From contig MPNJ01000018.1 in NCBI GenBank assembly GCA_002238965.1, forward strand, positions 1-64,000: a stretch of DNA of 64,000 bases, read 5' to 3'. Origin of the DNA: Nitrospinae bacterium bin107 (GTDB taxonomy: Bacteria; UBA8248). The notes under the pieces are model-generated. The model was not told the origin of the DNA. It worked only from the letters and a program-made list of their open reading frames with translations, and did no database searches. This document shows positions 1-7,114 of this stretch, piece by piece; positions within the stretch are counted from its first letter, which is position 1; each line of letters begins with the position of its first letter. A program made the position numbers and the translations under genes.

Positions 1-77
1 TTTGCTCCCCGGAGTGGGGCCGATCGGAACCCTCGTGTTCGATAACGAGTATAAAAAGGGCGCGCGCGCCTCGTCAA
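1..77 (-). promoter_or_regulatory. Promoter and leader of a fourth coiled-coil cassette (gene outside window)
   Basis: The window opens inside the 5' leader of another copy of the small coiled-coil gene seen at 331-546, 790-1164 and 1478-1735. Reading the minus strand, TTGACG (77-72), an 18-nt spacer and TATACT (53-48) form a sigma70-like promoter, followed by the same leader and GGGGAG ribosome site that precede the other copies. By alignment with the copy at 1735, the start codon should lie a few bases beyond base 1. Confidence 0.6.
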
Positions 78-133
78 ACGCCCTCGTGGCCCTCCCGCGC
101 CCGCCCTGGGCCGTCATTCCGGCCACCGACCCC

Positions 134-161
134 GTAGGGACAGGTCGCGACCTGTCCCTAC
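134..161. repeat. 28-bp perfect palindrome of the dispersed GTAGGGACAGG hairpin family
   Basis: This is a perfect inverted repeat centred on TCGCGA, with GTAGGGACAGG arms. Diverged relatives with the same arms but a longer loop occur at 683, 1323, 1871, 20282, 39995, 46615, 47593, 47942 and 48709. The family sits only between genes, which is REP-like behaviour. No transposase is visible nearby. Confidence 0.75.
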
Positions 162-330
162 AACAGATACGTTCTGCCGATGTGGGGATATCATCCCGCC
201 GCGTGGCGTACAGGCGCGGTGGCTCCGGATAGGCACGGTGGCCCCGGACAACCCCTCCTCGGGGCTGTCCGGCTACGCAAAACGCGGGGGGCCCGTCGCG
301 AGACATCGCCTCCTAACGCCTGGACATCGC

Positions 331-546
331 TTATTCTTCCCTGCGCCGGATATCGGCCATCGCCTCGTCGTGCCTGCGTTTGGATTCGGCCATGAACTCA
401 TCGTGCCTGGCCATGAACTCGGCGTGCTTGCGCTCGGAGTCCCCGTAGTTCTTCTCGCAGGTTCGCTCCATCGTGCGGATGCCGTGGTAGATGAGGGCCA
501 GGTAGCCATAGGTGGCGATGATGCTGAGGTATTCGTACGCCGTCAC
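331..546 (-). CDS. Small coiled-coil protein, array copy B (shortened)
   Basis: The gene encodes 71 residues from a GTG start with a GGGGAAAG ribosome site. Residues 1-25 (MTAYEYLSIIATYGYLALIY and following) are moderately hydrophobic and could be a membrane-associated helix. The rest is a highly charged helix built from RRHDExM-type units, ending after only two to three units. It is clearly homologous to the copies at 790-1164 and 1478-1735 but lacks their C-terminal ALRELIERTR tail. It has its own promoter at 597-626. No known family was recognised and the function is unknown. Alternatives are a membrane-anchored structural peptide or a decaying duplicate. Confidence 0.6.
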   Translation of the reverse strand: MTAYEYLSIIATYGYLALIYHGIRTMERTCEKNYGDSERKHAEFMARHDEFMAESKRRHDEAMADIRRREE

Positions 547-596
547 GCGTTCTTTCCCCGGAGTGGGGCCGATCGGAACCCTCGTGTGGGTTCATG

Positions 597-626
597 AGTA
601 TAAAAAGGGCGCGCGGGCTTCGTCAA
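597..626 (-). promoter_or_regulatory. Sigma70-like promoter of array copy B
   Basis: On the minus strand, TTGACG (626-621) and TATACT (602-597) are separated by 18 nt. The same two boxes and spacing recur before every copy in the array, although the surrounding spacer sequence differs slightly. This conservation supports each cassette being transcribed on its own. Confidence 0.65.
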
Positions 627-682
627 ACGCCCTATTGGCCCTCCCGCGCCTGCCCTGGGCCGTCATCCCGGCCACCGACCCC

Positions 683-731
683 GTAGGGACAGGTCGCGAC
701 CCCGGACAGGCGCGGGGGCCTGTCCGGCTAC
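683..731. repeat. Dispersed GTAGGGACAGG hairpin, long-loop form
   Basis: The left arm GTAGGGACAGGTCGCGACC is followed by a second hairpin, GGACAGG/CCTGTCC around a GCGCGG core. It lies upstream of copy B's promoter and belongs to the family described at 134-161. Confidence 0.6.
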
Positions 732-789
732 CACAGTCACGTCCTGCCGATATGGGAATATCATCCCGCCGCGTGGCGCTCGGGTCGGG

Positions 790-1164
790 TTATCTGGTTC
801 GTTCGATGAGTTCGCGCAGGGCCATGCGGCTCTCCGCCTGTCCGTCGATGAGTTCGCGCAGGGCGGCCATGGACTCCTCGTGCCTGCGGACGCCCTCCAC
901 CTCCCTGCGGCGGGATTCGGCCATCGCCTCGTCGTGCCTGGCCATGGCCTCGTCGTGCCTGCGTTTGGATTCGGTCATGAACTCGTCATGCCTGCGCTCG
1001 GAGTCGGTCATCGCCTCGTCGTGCTTTCCCATCGCTTCGGCGTGCTTGCGCTCGGAGTCGGCGGAGCGCGTGTCGGCGTTCTTCGACATGACGCGGATGC
1101 CGTGGTAGATGAGCGCGAGGCCGCCATAGGAGGCGATGAGGTTGAGGTATTCGTACGTCGTCAT
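790..1164 (-). CDS. Small coiled-coil protein, array copy C (longest)
   Basis: This copy encodes 124 residues; the ATG at 1164 is preceded by GGGGAG and begins MTTYEYLNLIASYGG. After a roughly 25-residue, moderately hydrophobic N-terminus comes a long charged helix. It is built from alternating 11- and 7-residue units of the type SERRHDEFMTE and RHDEAMA, a spacing typical of hendecad/heptad coiled coils. The C-terminus has a duplicated ALRELI motif. It differs from copies B and D mainly in the number of units. It is transcribed from its own promoter (1242-1213). The family is unknown; the design suggests a membrane-tethered oligomeric coiled coil, which is inference from composition only. Confidence 0.65.
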   Translation of the reverse strand: MTTYEYLNLIASYGGLALIYHGIRVMSKNADTRSADSERKHAEAMGKHDEAMTDSERRHDEFMTESKRRHDEAMARHDEAMAESRRREVEGVRRHEESMAALRELIDGQAESRMALRELIERTR

Positions 1165-1212
1165 GCTTTCTCCCCGGAGTGGGGCCGATCGGAACCCTCG
1201 TGTAGGCGTATG

Positions 1213-1242
1213 AGTATAAAAAGGGTACGCGGGCTTCGTCAA
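1213..1242 (-). promoter_or_regulatory. Sigma70-like promoter of array copy C
   Basis: TTGACG (1242-1237), an 18-nt spacer and TATACT (1218-1213) are read on the minus strand, followed by about 50 nt of leader containing the conserved CGGGGAG ribosome site. Confidence 0.65.
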
Positions 1243-1322
1243 ACGCCGCCCGCGCCCTCCCGCGCCCGCCCCGGGCCGTCATCCCGGCCACCGACCCCGT
1301 AATCATTTCGGCCACCGACCCC

Positions 1323-1370
1323 GTAGGGACAGGTCGCGACCACGGACAGGCACGGGGGCCTGTCCGCTAC
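1323..1370. repeat. Dispersed GTAGGGACAGG hairpin, long-loop form
   Basis: The same arms as at 683-731 are present, with a CACGGACAGGCACGGGGGCC core. It lies between copy C's promoter and the end of copy D, so the hairpin is part of the repeated cassette unit. Confidence 0.6.
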
Positions 1371-1477
1371 AGATACGTTCTGCCGATGTGGGGATATCAT
1401 CCCGCCGCGTGGCGTACAGGCGCGGTGGCCTGTCCGATACGCAAAACGCAAATTCCCCGTAATTGGTCCGGGTCGGG

Positions 1478-1735
1478 TTATCTGGTTCGTTCGATGAGTT
1501 CGCGCAAAGACGCCATCGACTCCTCGTGCCTGCGGATGCCTTCCACCTCCCTGCGGCGGGATTCGGCCATCGCCTCGTCGTGCCTGCGCGCGGATTCGGT
1601 CATGAACTCGTCGTGCTTGCGCTCGGAGTCGGCGGAGCGCGTGTCGGCGTTCTTCGACATGACGCGGATGCCGTGGTAGATGAGCGCGAGGCCGCCATAG
1701 GAGGCGATGAGGTTGAGGTATTCGTACGTCGTCAT
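1478..1735 (-). CDS. Small coiled-coil protein, array copy D
   Basis: The gene encodes 85 residues from an ATG at 1735 with a GGGGAGCAAAGC ribosome-site context. The first 38 residues are identical to copy C (through the SERKH segment). The charged coiled-coil repeat is shorter and the tail ends in LRELIERTR. It is probably the first gene of the array in transcription order and has its own promoter at 1814-1785. High identity to copy C with loss of whole repeat units points to recent duplication followed by unit-number change. The function is unknown. Confidence 0.65.
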   Translation of the reverse strand: MTTYEYLNLIASYGGLALIYHGIRVMSKNADTRSADSERKHDEFMTESARRHDEAMAESRRREVEGIRRHEESMASLRELIERTR

Positions 1736-1784
1736 GCTTTGCTCCCCGGAGTGGGGCCGATCAGAACCCTCGTGTTCGATAACG

Positions 1785-1814
1785 AGTATAAAAAGGGTAC
1801 GCGGGCTTCGTCAA
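1785..1814 (-). promoter_or_regulatory. Sigma70-like promoter of array copy D
   Basis: TTGACG (1814-1809), an 18-nt spacer and TATACT (1790-1785) are read on the minus strand, with leader and spacing as in the other copies. Confidence 0.65.
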
Positions 1815-1870
1815 ACGCCCTCGTGGCCCTCCCGCGCACGCCTTGGGCCGTCATCCCGGCCACCGACGCC

Positions 1871-1938
1871 GTAGGGACAGGTCGCGACCACGGACAGGCA
1901 CGGGGGCCTCGGACAGGCACAGGGGCCTGTCCGACTAC
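1871..1938. repeat. Dispersed GTAGGGACAGG hairpin with an extra internal unit
   Basis: This family member contains two consecutive GGACAGGCAC(G/A)GGGGCC cores before the closing arm, so it looks like an internally duplicated hairpin. Confidence 0.55.
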
Positions 1939-2064
1939 GGGCGGACCCGATTGACGAGAGAGCAATTCACTCCCCCCTTGAAAATTCTTGCCTTCTTGCC
2001 CTCCGACGAGAGAGAAAAATCACTCCCCCTTTGAGGGTCGTTGGCAATCAATGAGAGAGGGAAA

Positions 2065-2228
2065 TCACTCCCCCCTTGAGGGGGAGTCGAAGAGCTAAGG
2101 GCGAAGCCCGCAGGCGATTCGGTGGGGGGTATAACTCGGAGTGGCGATAAAACACGTTTCACCCCCCACCGATTCAGCCTTCGCACAAACCGCTCGGCTT
2201 CATCGACTCCCCCTCAAGGGGGGAGTGA
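2065..2228. mobile_element. MITE-like hairpin element with 26-bp perfect terminal inverted repeats
   Basis: The arms at 2065-2090 and 2203-2228 are exact reverse complements over 26 bp. A second, nearly perfect inverted repeat (GATTCGGTGGGGGGT and its complement) lies inside, so the whole 164 bp can fold into one long hairpin. There is no coding capacity. A diverged second copy lies at 48378-48585 and shares the interior GGTGGGGGGTATAA and GGCGATAAAAC segments. End fragments occur near 1965-2035, 40077, 45049 and 47059. This fits a non-autonomous MITE; no partner transposase is present in the window. Confidence 0.6.
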
Positions 2229-3083
2229 TTGTTTGGCGCTCTGGAAGGGGTAGTGGTTCTTCTCTCTAATCTGTTGATTCCAAACGCTCGCTCCTCGCTC
2301 GCGTTCGCCCCGCAATTGCCCGCATTTGCCGTGCGCCGCGCGATCGCGGATTCCGGTATGGTCAGCCGCCCCGGTCGGAATCGATCGAAGGGAGAGGAGG
2401 CATGATCGTGGAATCTGGAAGAGTGAATACGGCGGACGCTCCCGCCCCGGCCGCGTCGAACCCGCCCGCTGCGGGGATGTTGCAATGTCCTGGGTTCGTG
2501 ATGCGGTTCGACGGATTTGAAATGGCAGGCCGGACATATATGTCTGACGAATATACAGTGAGCCCGGGAGGGGAGGGCCGCCCCAAAAGCAACCCCCCCT
2601 GCCCCCCCTTGACAGGGGGGTATAAAAGCGATGCCGCCCGCGAGGGGGATTGGGGATTAGACCCGCCCGCCCCGGCCGCGTCAAACCCGCCCGCTGCGGT
2701 CGGGTTTTATCCCGCGCACCTCGCGGGGCAGGCCGTCCTGGCGCGGGGAGGCGGTCTCATGGATGCAGCGGAGAAAATGAAAATAATGGTATTTTCCGTA
2801 AATACAGATAAATTCACGGGGTTTTTCGATAAATTCCCGAAAACGGACGAGCGGGGAGGAAGGGAAGAAATCGGCATGAATTCAAACGGTTATGGAGATA
2901 TCATAATGAGGGTTGTGAACATTTTATCGAAATTTCTCGAAATAAAAAGTTTTTTCAGACCACCGCATTTCCCCGCAACAGCCCGCATTTGCCCGCGCCG
3001 CATCATGCCGGCGAACCCGCCCGCCCCGGCCGGCGGACGCTCGCTCCTCACGCGCGCCTGACCCGCCAGCGCCCGCATCGTCC
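2229..3083. other. Gene-free repeat-rich stretch
   Basis: No convincing gene is seen; open frames here are GC-driven and carry no recognisable motif. The stretch holds a 34-bp direct repeat differing at one base (2441-2474 and 2666-2699), a C-rich/G-rich hairpin near 2595-2622 and the GATAAATTCACGG element at 2802-2843. Pieces of this sequence reappear in the gene-free stretch at 49400-50089. Confidence 0.5.
2802..2843 (+). repeat. GATAAATTCACGG dispersed element
   Basis: GATAAATTCACGGGGTTTTT followed by CGATAAATT matches closely at 49784-49825, and in reverse orientation at 62336-62382. In all three places it lies in a gene-free stretch next to GC-rich filler. The nature of the element is unknown. 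Confidence 0.5.
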
Positions 3084-3617
3084 TCACTCCTTCTCCAGCC
3101 AGACGCCGTCCTCGCCGTCGACCTCGCGCACCCGCACCCGGATGCGCTCGGCGAGCGCGGTGGGCACGTTCTTGCCGATGAAGTCGGGGCGGAAGGGGAG
3201 CTCCCGGTGGCCGCGGTCGATGAGGGCGGCGAGCCATATCTTGCGCGGGCGGCCGAGCTCCATCAGGGCGTCGATGGCCGCGCGCGCCGTCCGGCCCGTG
3301 AAGAAGACGTCGTCGACGAGGAACACGCCCCGGCCCGTCAGGTCGAAATCGACGAGGGTGGGCGCGGAGCCGCGCCGCTCGGCGGGGTGGCCGCCGTCGT
3401 CCCGGTGGACGCCGATGTCCAGCGCGCCCAGGGGGGGCGAGATGCCTTCCATCTCCTCGATGTGCCCCGCCAGGCGCCGCGCGAGCGGCTCGCCCCGGGT
3501 GAGCACGCCGATGAGCGCGACGCTCCCCTCCGCCGCGCACGCCTCCACCATCTCGGAGGCGATTCTCCTGAGCGAGAGTGCCAGTTCCTGCGCCGTCATG
3601 ATGGCGATTTGCGTCAT
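3084..3617 (-). CDS. PyrR-like phosphoribosyltransferase, paralogue outside the pyr operon
   Basis: This 177-residue protein aligns along its length with bifunctional PyrR (uracil phosphoribosyltransferase and pyr mRNA-binding attenuator). It has the PRPP-binding loop FLVDDVFFTGRTARAA near residues 98-113, an R-D-D segment (VHRDDGG) and the late ALIDRGHRELPFR region typical of PyrR. The copy in the pyr operon at 35953-36477 keeps the more usual LYRDD and DDVLYTGRT, so this paralogue differs near the active site. It lies 69 bp downstream of the CCA-adding enzyme on the same strand and has no PyrR-type leader of its own. It may act as an enzyme only or bind another RNA; this is inference. Confidence 0.75.
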   Translation of the reverse strand: MTQIAIMTAQELALSLRRIASEMVEACAAEGSVALIGVLTRGEPLARRLAGHIEEMEGISPPLGALDIGVHRDDGGHPAERRGSAPTLVDFDLTGRGVFLVDDVFFTGRTARAAIDALMELGRPRKIWLAALIDRGHRELPFRPDFIGKNVPTALAERIRVRVREVDGEDGVWLEKE

Positions 3618-3686
3618 GGGAGCGTCCAGAGTCGGCGGAAACGAATGAAAGCCATCCTAGAGCGTATGGGGCCGCGGATCAACGGT

Positions 3687-5012
3687 TCAGCCGTTCTCCG
3701 GCACCGGAAAATTCCGACGGGCGAATTCGCGGGCCTCCTCCCTGGTGGAGATGCGCCCCTCGAGCTGCTCGTCTTCTATCGCAGCGAGGATTTCGCCCAG
3801 CCCGGGCCCCGGCGGATAGCCCATCGCCATGAGCCCGTGGCCGTCGAGCAGGCGCAGCGGGCGCAGGGCCTCCTCGTGAAGCTCGCCGAGCTTCCGCGCG
3901 CAGAACTCATGGGTCCTCAGGTTCCCGTGGCTGGCGAGGCAGTCGATTCGGTGGAGTTCGAGCAATTCCTCGAAATACGGCTCGCGCAGGAAGCGCTTCA
4001 GGCGGGCCTCCCGCATCTTCTCGACGTGCATGAAGCGCATGTGGTTCGCGACCAGTTCGTGGATTCTCGACGCCTGCGCCCTGGGCATGCGGAGCCTCTC
4101 GCAGATGTCCGCGCTCATCTGCGCGCCGACCTTGTCGTGCCCGTTGAAGCGGATCCTGTCCGTTACGGCGTATGTGGCCGGTTTGCCGGCGTCGTGGAGC
4201 AGTATGCCCCAGGCGAGCGTCGGCGAGGCGGAGCGCTCGATGCGCAGCATGGCGAGCACGTGCGTCCACACGTCGCCCTCGGGGTGAAATTCCGGCGGCT
4301 GCGCCACCCCGCGCATGGCGGCGACTTCGGGCAGCACGTGTTCCAGGAGGCCCGAGGAATCGAGCATGGCGAAGGCGGCGTCGGCGTTTTCCCGGGTCAG
4401 TATCGTCGTCAGTTCATCGCGGATTCTCTCGGGGCTGATTTTCCCGATGCGCCCGGCGTTGGCTTCGATTGCGGCGGCGGTCGCCGGGTCGAGAGAAAAG
4501 CCGAACCTCGCCGAGAAGCGAACCGCCCGCATCATCCGCAGGTGGTCTTCGCCGAATCTCAGGCCCGGCTCGCCGATGGCCCGGATGACGCCCGCGTCGA
4601 GGTCGCGCCGGCCGCCCACGTAATCGAGGAGTTCATGGTTCGATACGTCGTAAAACATCCCGTTGATGGTGAAATCGCGCCGATTCGCGTCGCCTTTCTC
4701 ATCGGAGGAACGAACGGCGTCGGGGTGTCTTCCGTCGCTGTAGGGGCCGTCTTCGCGGAATTGCGCCACCTCGAATTCCTGGTCCCCCACCCGCACGCGC
4801 ACCACGCCGAACTGCGCTCCCACCGCGACGGTTTTCTCGAAGCGGCCCTGCACGGCCTCAGGCGCCGCGTCCGTGGCGATATCCCAGTCCTTGGGCTGAA
4901 CCCCAAGCAGTGCGTCCCGCACGCACCCGCCCGCCAGAAGCGCCCGGTGCCCCGAGGCTTCCAGGGTCTGGATGATTCGAATCGCCGCATCAGGAGGTTT
5001 TATGTTCAACAT
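3687..5012 (-). CDS. cca: CCA tRNA nucleotidyltransferase / poly(A) polymerase family, with HD domain
   Basis: The 441-residue protein adds or repairs 3'-CCA on tRNAs, or is a related poly(A) polymerase. The N-terminal nucleotidyltransferase head shows the GGCVRDALLG motif (about residues 28-37), DWDIATDA with the two metal-binding aspartates, and the RRDFTINGMFYD segment. RMMRAVRFSARFGF marks the RNA/nucleotide-binding middle domain. The C-terminal half has a metal-dependent HD domain (LLHDAGKP) like that of E. coli-type CCA enzymes. The length is normal for the HD-containing class. The choice between CCA-adding and poly(A) activity cannot be made from motifs alone. Confidence 0.88.
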   Translation of the reverse strand: MLNIKPPDAAIRIIQTLEASGHRALLAGGCVRDALLGVQPKDWDIATDAAPEAVQGRFEKTVAVGAQFGVVRVRVGDQEFEVAQFREDGPYSDGRHPDAVRSSDEKGDANRRDFTINGMFYDVSNHELLDYVGGRRDLDAGVIRAIGEPGLRFGEDHLRMMRAVRFSARFGFSLDPATAAAIEANAGRIGKISPERIRDELTTILTRENADAAFAMLDSSGLLEHVLPEVAAMRGVAQPPEFHPEGDVWTHVLAMLRIERSASPTLAWGILLHDAGKPATYAVTDRIRFNGHDKVGAQMSADICERLRMPRAQASRIHELVANHMRFMHVEKMREARLKRFLREPYFEELLELHRIDCLASHGNLRTHEFCARKLGELHEEALRPLRLLDGHGLMAMGYPPGPGLGEILAAIEDEQLEGRISTREEAREFARRNFPVPENG

Positions 5013-5151
5013 TCTCGTCTCACTGTGGTTGAAATGCCCGAACCAACGATACTACGATAGGCCCAATTCCGGGCGCGGGCAAATCGTGGTGGATGTAGAT
5101 ACACGCCCGGTTCCAGAGCCTGCCGCCCGTGCATGGATTACCGGAGGGTAC

Positions 5152-6165
5152 ATGGCATTCCGATACGCGAGAGCATTCATTTTTTTCGTCGCCTTGATGT
5201 CCGCGAACTTCTCTCATGGCGCGTCTCTGGATGAGAAATCGATCGATCTCGGGCTCGAGCAGGTTGCCGCGGGCGACTATTCCGCCGCGTCTGATTCGTT
5301 CGACCGGGTAATCGCGTCCGCGCCCCGGCGTCCCGAGGGTTATTTCTTCAAGGCGTCCGTTTTCCACATCCTGAAAGGGCATATCCGGCGCAAGGCGTAT
5401 TCTGAGACCTGGCGCGAAAATGCCGAAAAGGCGCTGGCCCTCTCGGAGTCATTGCTGGAGAAAAACCCGGAAGACACGAGAGCGCTCCTCCTCGCGGGGC
5501 TGACGGAGGGCATGCGCATCGTCGATGCGCTCGATAGCAGCAGCTATCTCACCGCGTTCCTGCGGGCCGGCGCGATGCAGAATCATCTCGAAAAGGCGCT
5601 CGAACTCGACGCGAAAGTTCACGACGCCTACTACGGGCTGGGGATTTATCACATCCGGGGAAGCACCGAGAGCTGGGTCAGGATGTTCCGGTTTTTCATC
5701 GGCGATACGAGCGGGAAGGGCAGAGCCTATCTGCGGCGTGCGGTCGACGGGAACGGCTGGATCTCCAACTCGGCGCGGCTGGCCCTCATCTGGGCGCTGT
5801 ACCGGGCGGAAAAATTCAAAGAGGCGCGAAAAGACGTCGCGTACCTGCGCGCGCGCTATCCGAAGAACGTCTTGTACGAGGTCGCTTATGCGGAAAGCTT
5901 TTTCATCGCCGAGGATTACCCGCGTGCACGGGCGGAATATGTGAAATTACAGTCTCGCCTGAAACAGTCGAAAGACGAGATTTCGAGCTTGTACCGCGAA
6001 TTTTCAAAATGGCGGGTGATCCGCTGTGATTACGCCCTGGGCAAGCGAGAAGATGTGGAGGAGGAAGCCAGAGAATCACTCACTGAAAAACACATGTATT
6101 CCTCCCTGATGGAGCAGATTCGCCTGGAACTGGAATCCGCAGCCGGTGTGTTGAAAGAGAAATGA
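5152..6165 (+). CDS. Secreted TPR-like helical repeat protein
   Basis: The product has 337 residues; the start at 5152 is chosen because GGAGGG lies just upstream and a signal peptide follows (RYARAFIFFVALMSANFSHG, cleavage probably after SHG or HGA). The mature part consists of helical repeats of tetratricopeptide type, for example GLEQVAAGDYSAASDSFDRV and a later LRARYPKNVLYEVAYAE unit. It overlaps the start of the next gene (ATGATG junction at 6162-6165), so the two are translationally coupled. The enzyme class is unknown; a periplasmic scaffolding role is likely. Confidence 0.7.
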   Translation: MAFRYARAFIFFVALMSANFSHGASLDEKSIDLGLEQVAAGDYSAASDSFDRVIASAPRRPEGYFFKASVFHILKGHIRRKAYSETWRENAEKALALSESLLEKNPEDTRALLLAGLTEGMRIVDALDSSSYLTAFLRAGAMQNHLEKALELDAKVHDAYYGLGIYHIRGSTESWVRMFRFFIGDTSGKGRAYLRRAVDGNGWISNSARLALIWALYRAEKFKEARKDVAYLRARYPKNVLYEVAYAESFFIAEDYPRARAEYVKLQSRLKQSKDEISSLYREFSKWRVIRCDYALGKREDVEEEARESLTEKHMYSSLMEQIRLELESAAGVLKEK

Positions 6166-7013
6166 TGCGCTATTCCAGAGTGTGGGGCGGCCTGGCGGGT
6201 TTCCTGACCATTTTAGCGATTTCCCTGGGTGTGAGTTTCGCGTGGTCCGCCCCGGTCAGCGTGGATCTGGAACTCGTCCTGGCCGTCGATGTTTCCGGGA
6301 GCGTGGACGAGGTGGAGGGCAAGCTCCAGCGGATGGGGTATGTGAACGCTTTTCGCTCTCCGTCTGTTTTGCGCGCCATTCAATCGGGAAGGCACAAGAG
6401 CATCGCGGTCACCTACATGGAGTGGGCGGGCTTCGATTTTCAGAGAGTCGTCGTGGGCTGGAAGCGGATTCATGACGGCGCGAGCGCCGAGGAGTTCGCT
6501 TACCTGCTCTCTCAGGCGCCGATAGGGGTGGGCCCCTATACGTCGATAAGCGGCGCGATAGAATTCGCGCTACCGCTGTTCGAGAACAACGGAATTACGA
6601 GTGAACGCCGCACGATCGACATTTCCGGGGATGGACCGAACAACAGCGGAGACTATGTGACGAATGCGCGGGACAGGGCCATACGTGCCGGCGTGACGAT
6701 AAACGGGCTTCCCATCGTGAACAACCGGCCGAGTCCCTGGGGAAGAATGCCGATGCCGAACCTGGATTTGTATTACAGAAATTGCGTCATCGGGGGCAGG
6801 CGCTCTTTCCTGGTGGTCGCGAATGATTTCAAGTCTTTCGGACGCGCCATCAGGAGAAAACTGATTCTGGAGATCGTCGGCTTGCCTGGGACAGAAAGGC
6901 ATGAGGCGGGTGATCCGCCGGACCCGAAGGGAAGCCCTGTTCTGGTATCGAGGGCGGCTCCGCCGTGTGACGCCGGCGAAAGACGCCGCAGAAGCTGGAC
7001 GGATGAGTATTAG
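6162..7013 (+). CDS. DUF1194-type secreted VWFA domain protein
   Basis: The product has 283 residues. A signal peptide with hydrophobic core GGLAGFLTILAISLGVSFAW is followed by a von Willebrand A-type domain beginning LVLAVDVSGSVDE, which holds the DxSxS metal-ion (MIDAS) motif at about residues 43-47. The later TSISGAIEF and TIDISGDGPNN segments are characteristic of DUF1194 proteins. The last 45 residues are charged and not conserved-looking. It overlaps the TPR gene by 4 bp, so the pair probably works together in the periplasm. The molecular function is unknown for the family. Confidence 0.75.
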   Translation: MMRYSRVWGGLAGFLTILAISLGVSFAWSAPVSVDLELVLAVDVSGSVDEVEGKLQRMGYVNAFRSPSVLRAIQSGRHKSIAVTYMEWAGFDFQRVVVGWKRIHDGASAEEFAYLLSQAPIGVGPYTSISGAIEFALPLFENNGITSERRTIDISGDGPNNSGDYVTNARDRAIRAGVTINGLPIVNNRPSPWGRMPMPNLDLYYRNCVIGGRRSFLVVANDFKSFGRAIRRKLILEIVGLPGTERHEAGDPPDPKGSPVLVSRAAPPCDAGERRRRSWTDEY

Positions 7014-7114
7014 GGATTTCTCGTTCGTCGTAATGTGATGAGACAAGAGGCGGATTTCTTATTTCGTTCGATAACTTTCGGACTGTTACTCACAACTGAG
7101 GGGTGAAAATTCTG

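Noticed and set aside
1-1938. Tandem repeats read as a possible CRISPR array
   Set aside because: The repeat units are hundreds of bases long, contain whole genes and promoters, and lack regular spacers and cas genes.
2402-3061. A 219-codon open frame in the gene-free stretch
   Set aside because: Pro/Ala-rich translation caused by the GC-rich direct repeats, with no ribosome-site-linked conserved start and no similarity to known families.
3207-5060. A 617-codon open frame on the plus strand
   Set aside because: It is an antisense shadow of the PyrR-like gene and the CCA-adding enzyme, which have clear motifs; high G+C keeps the opposite frame open.
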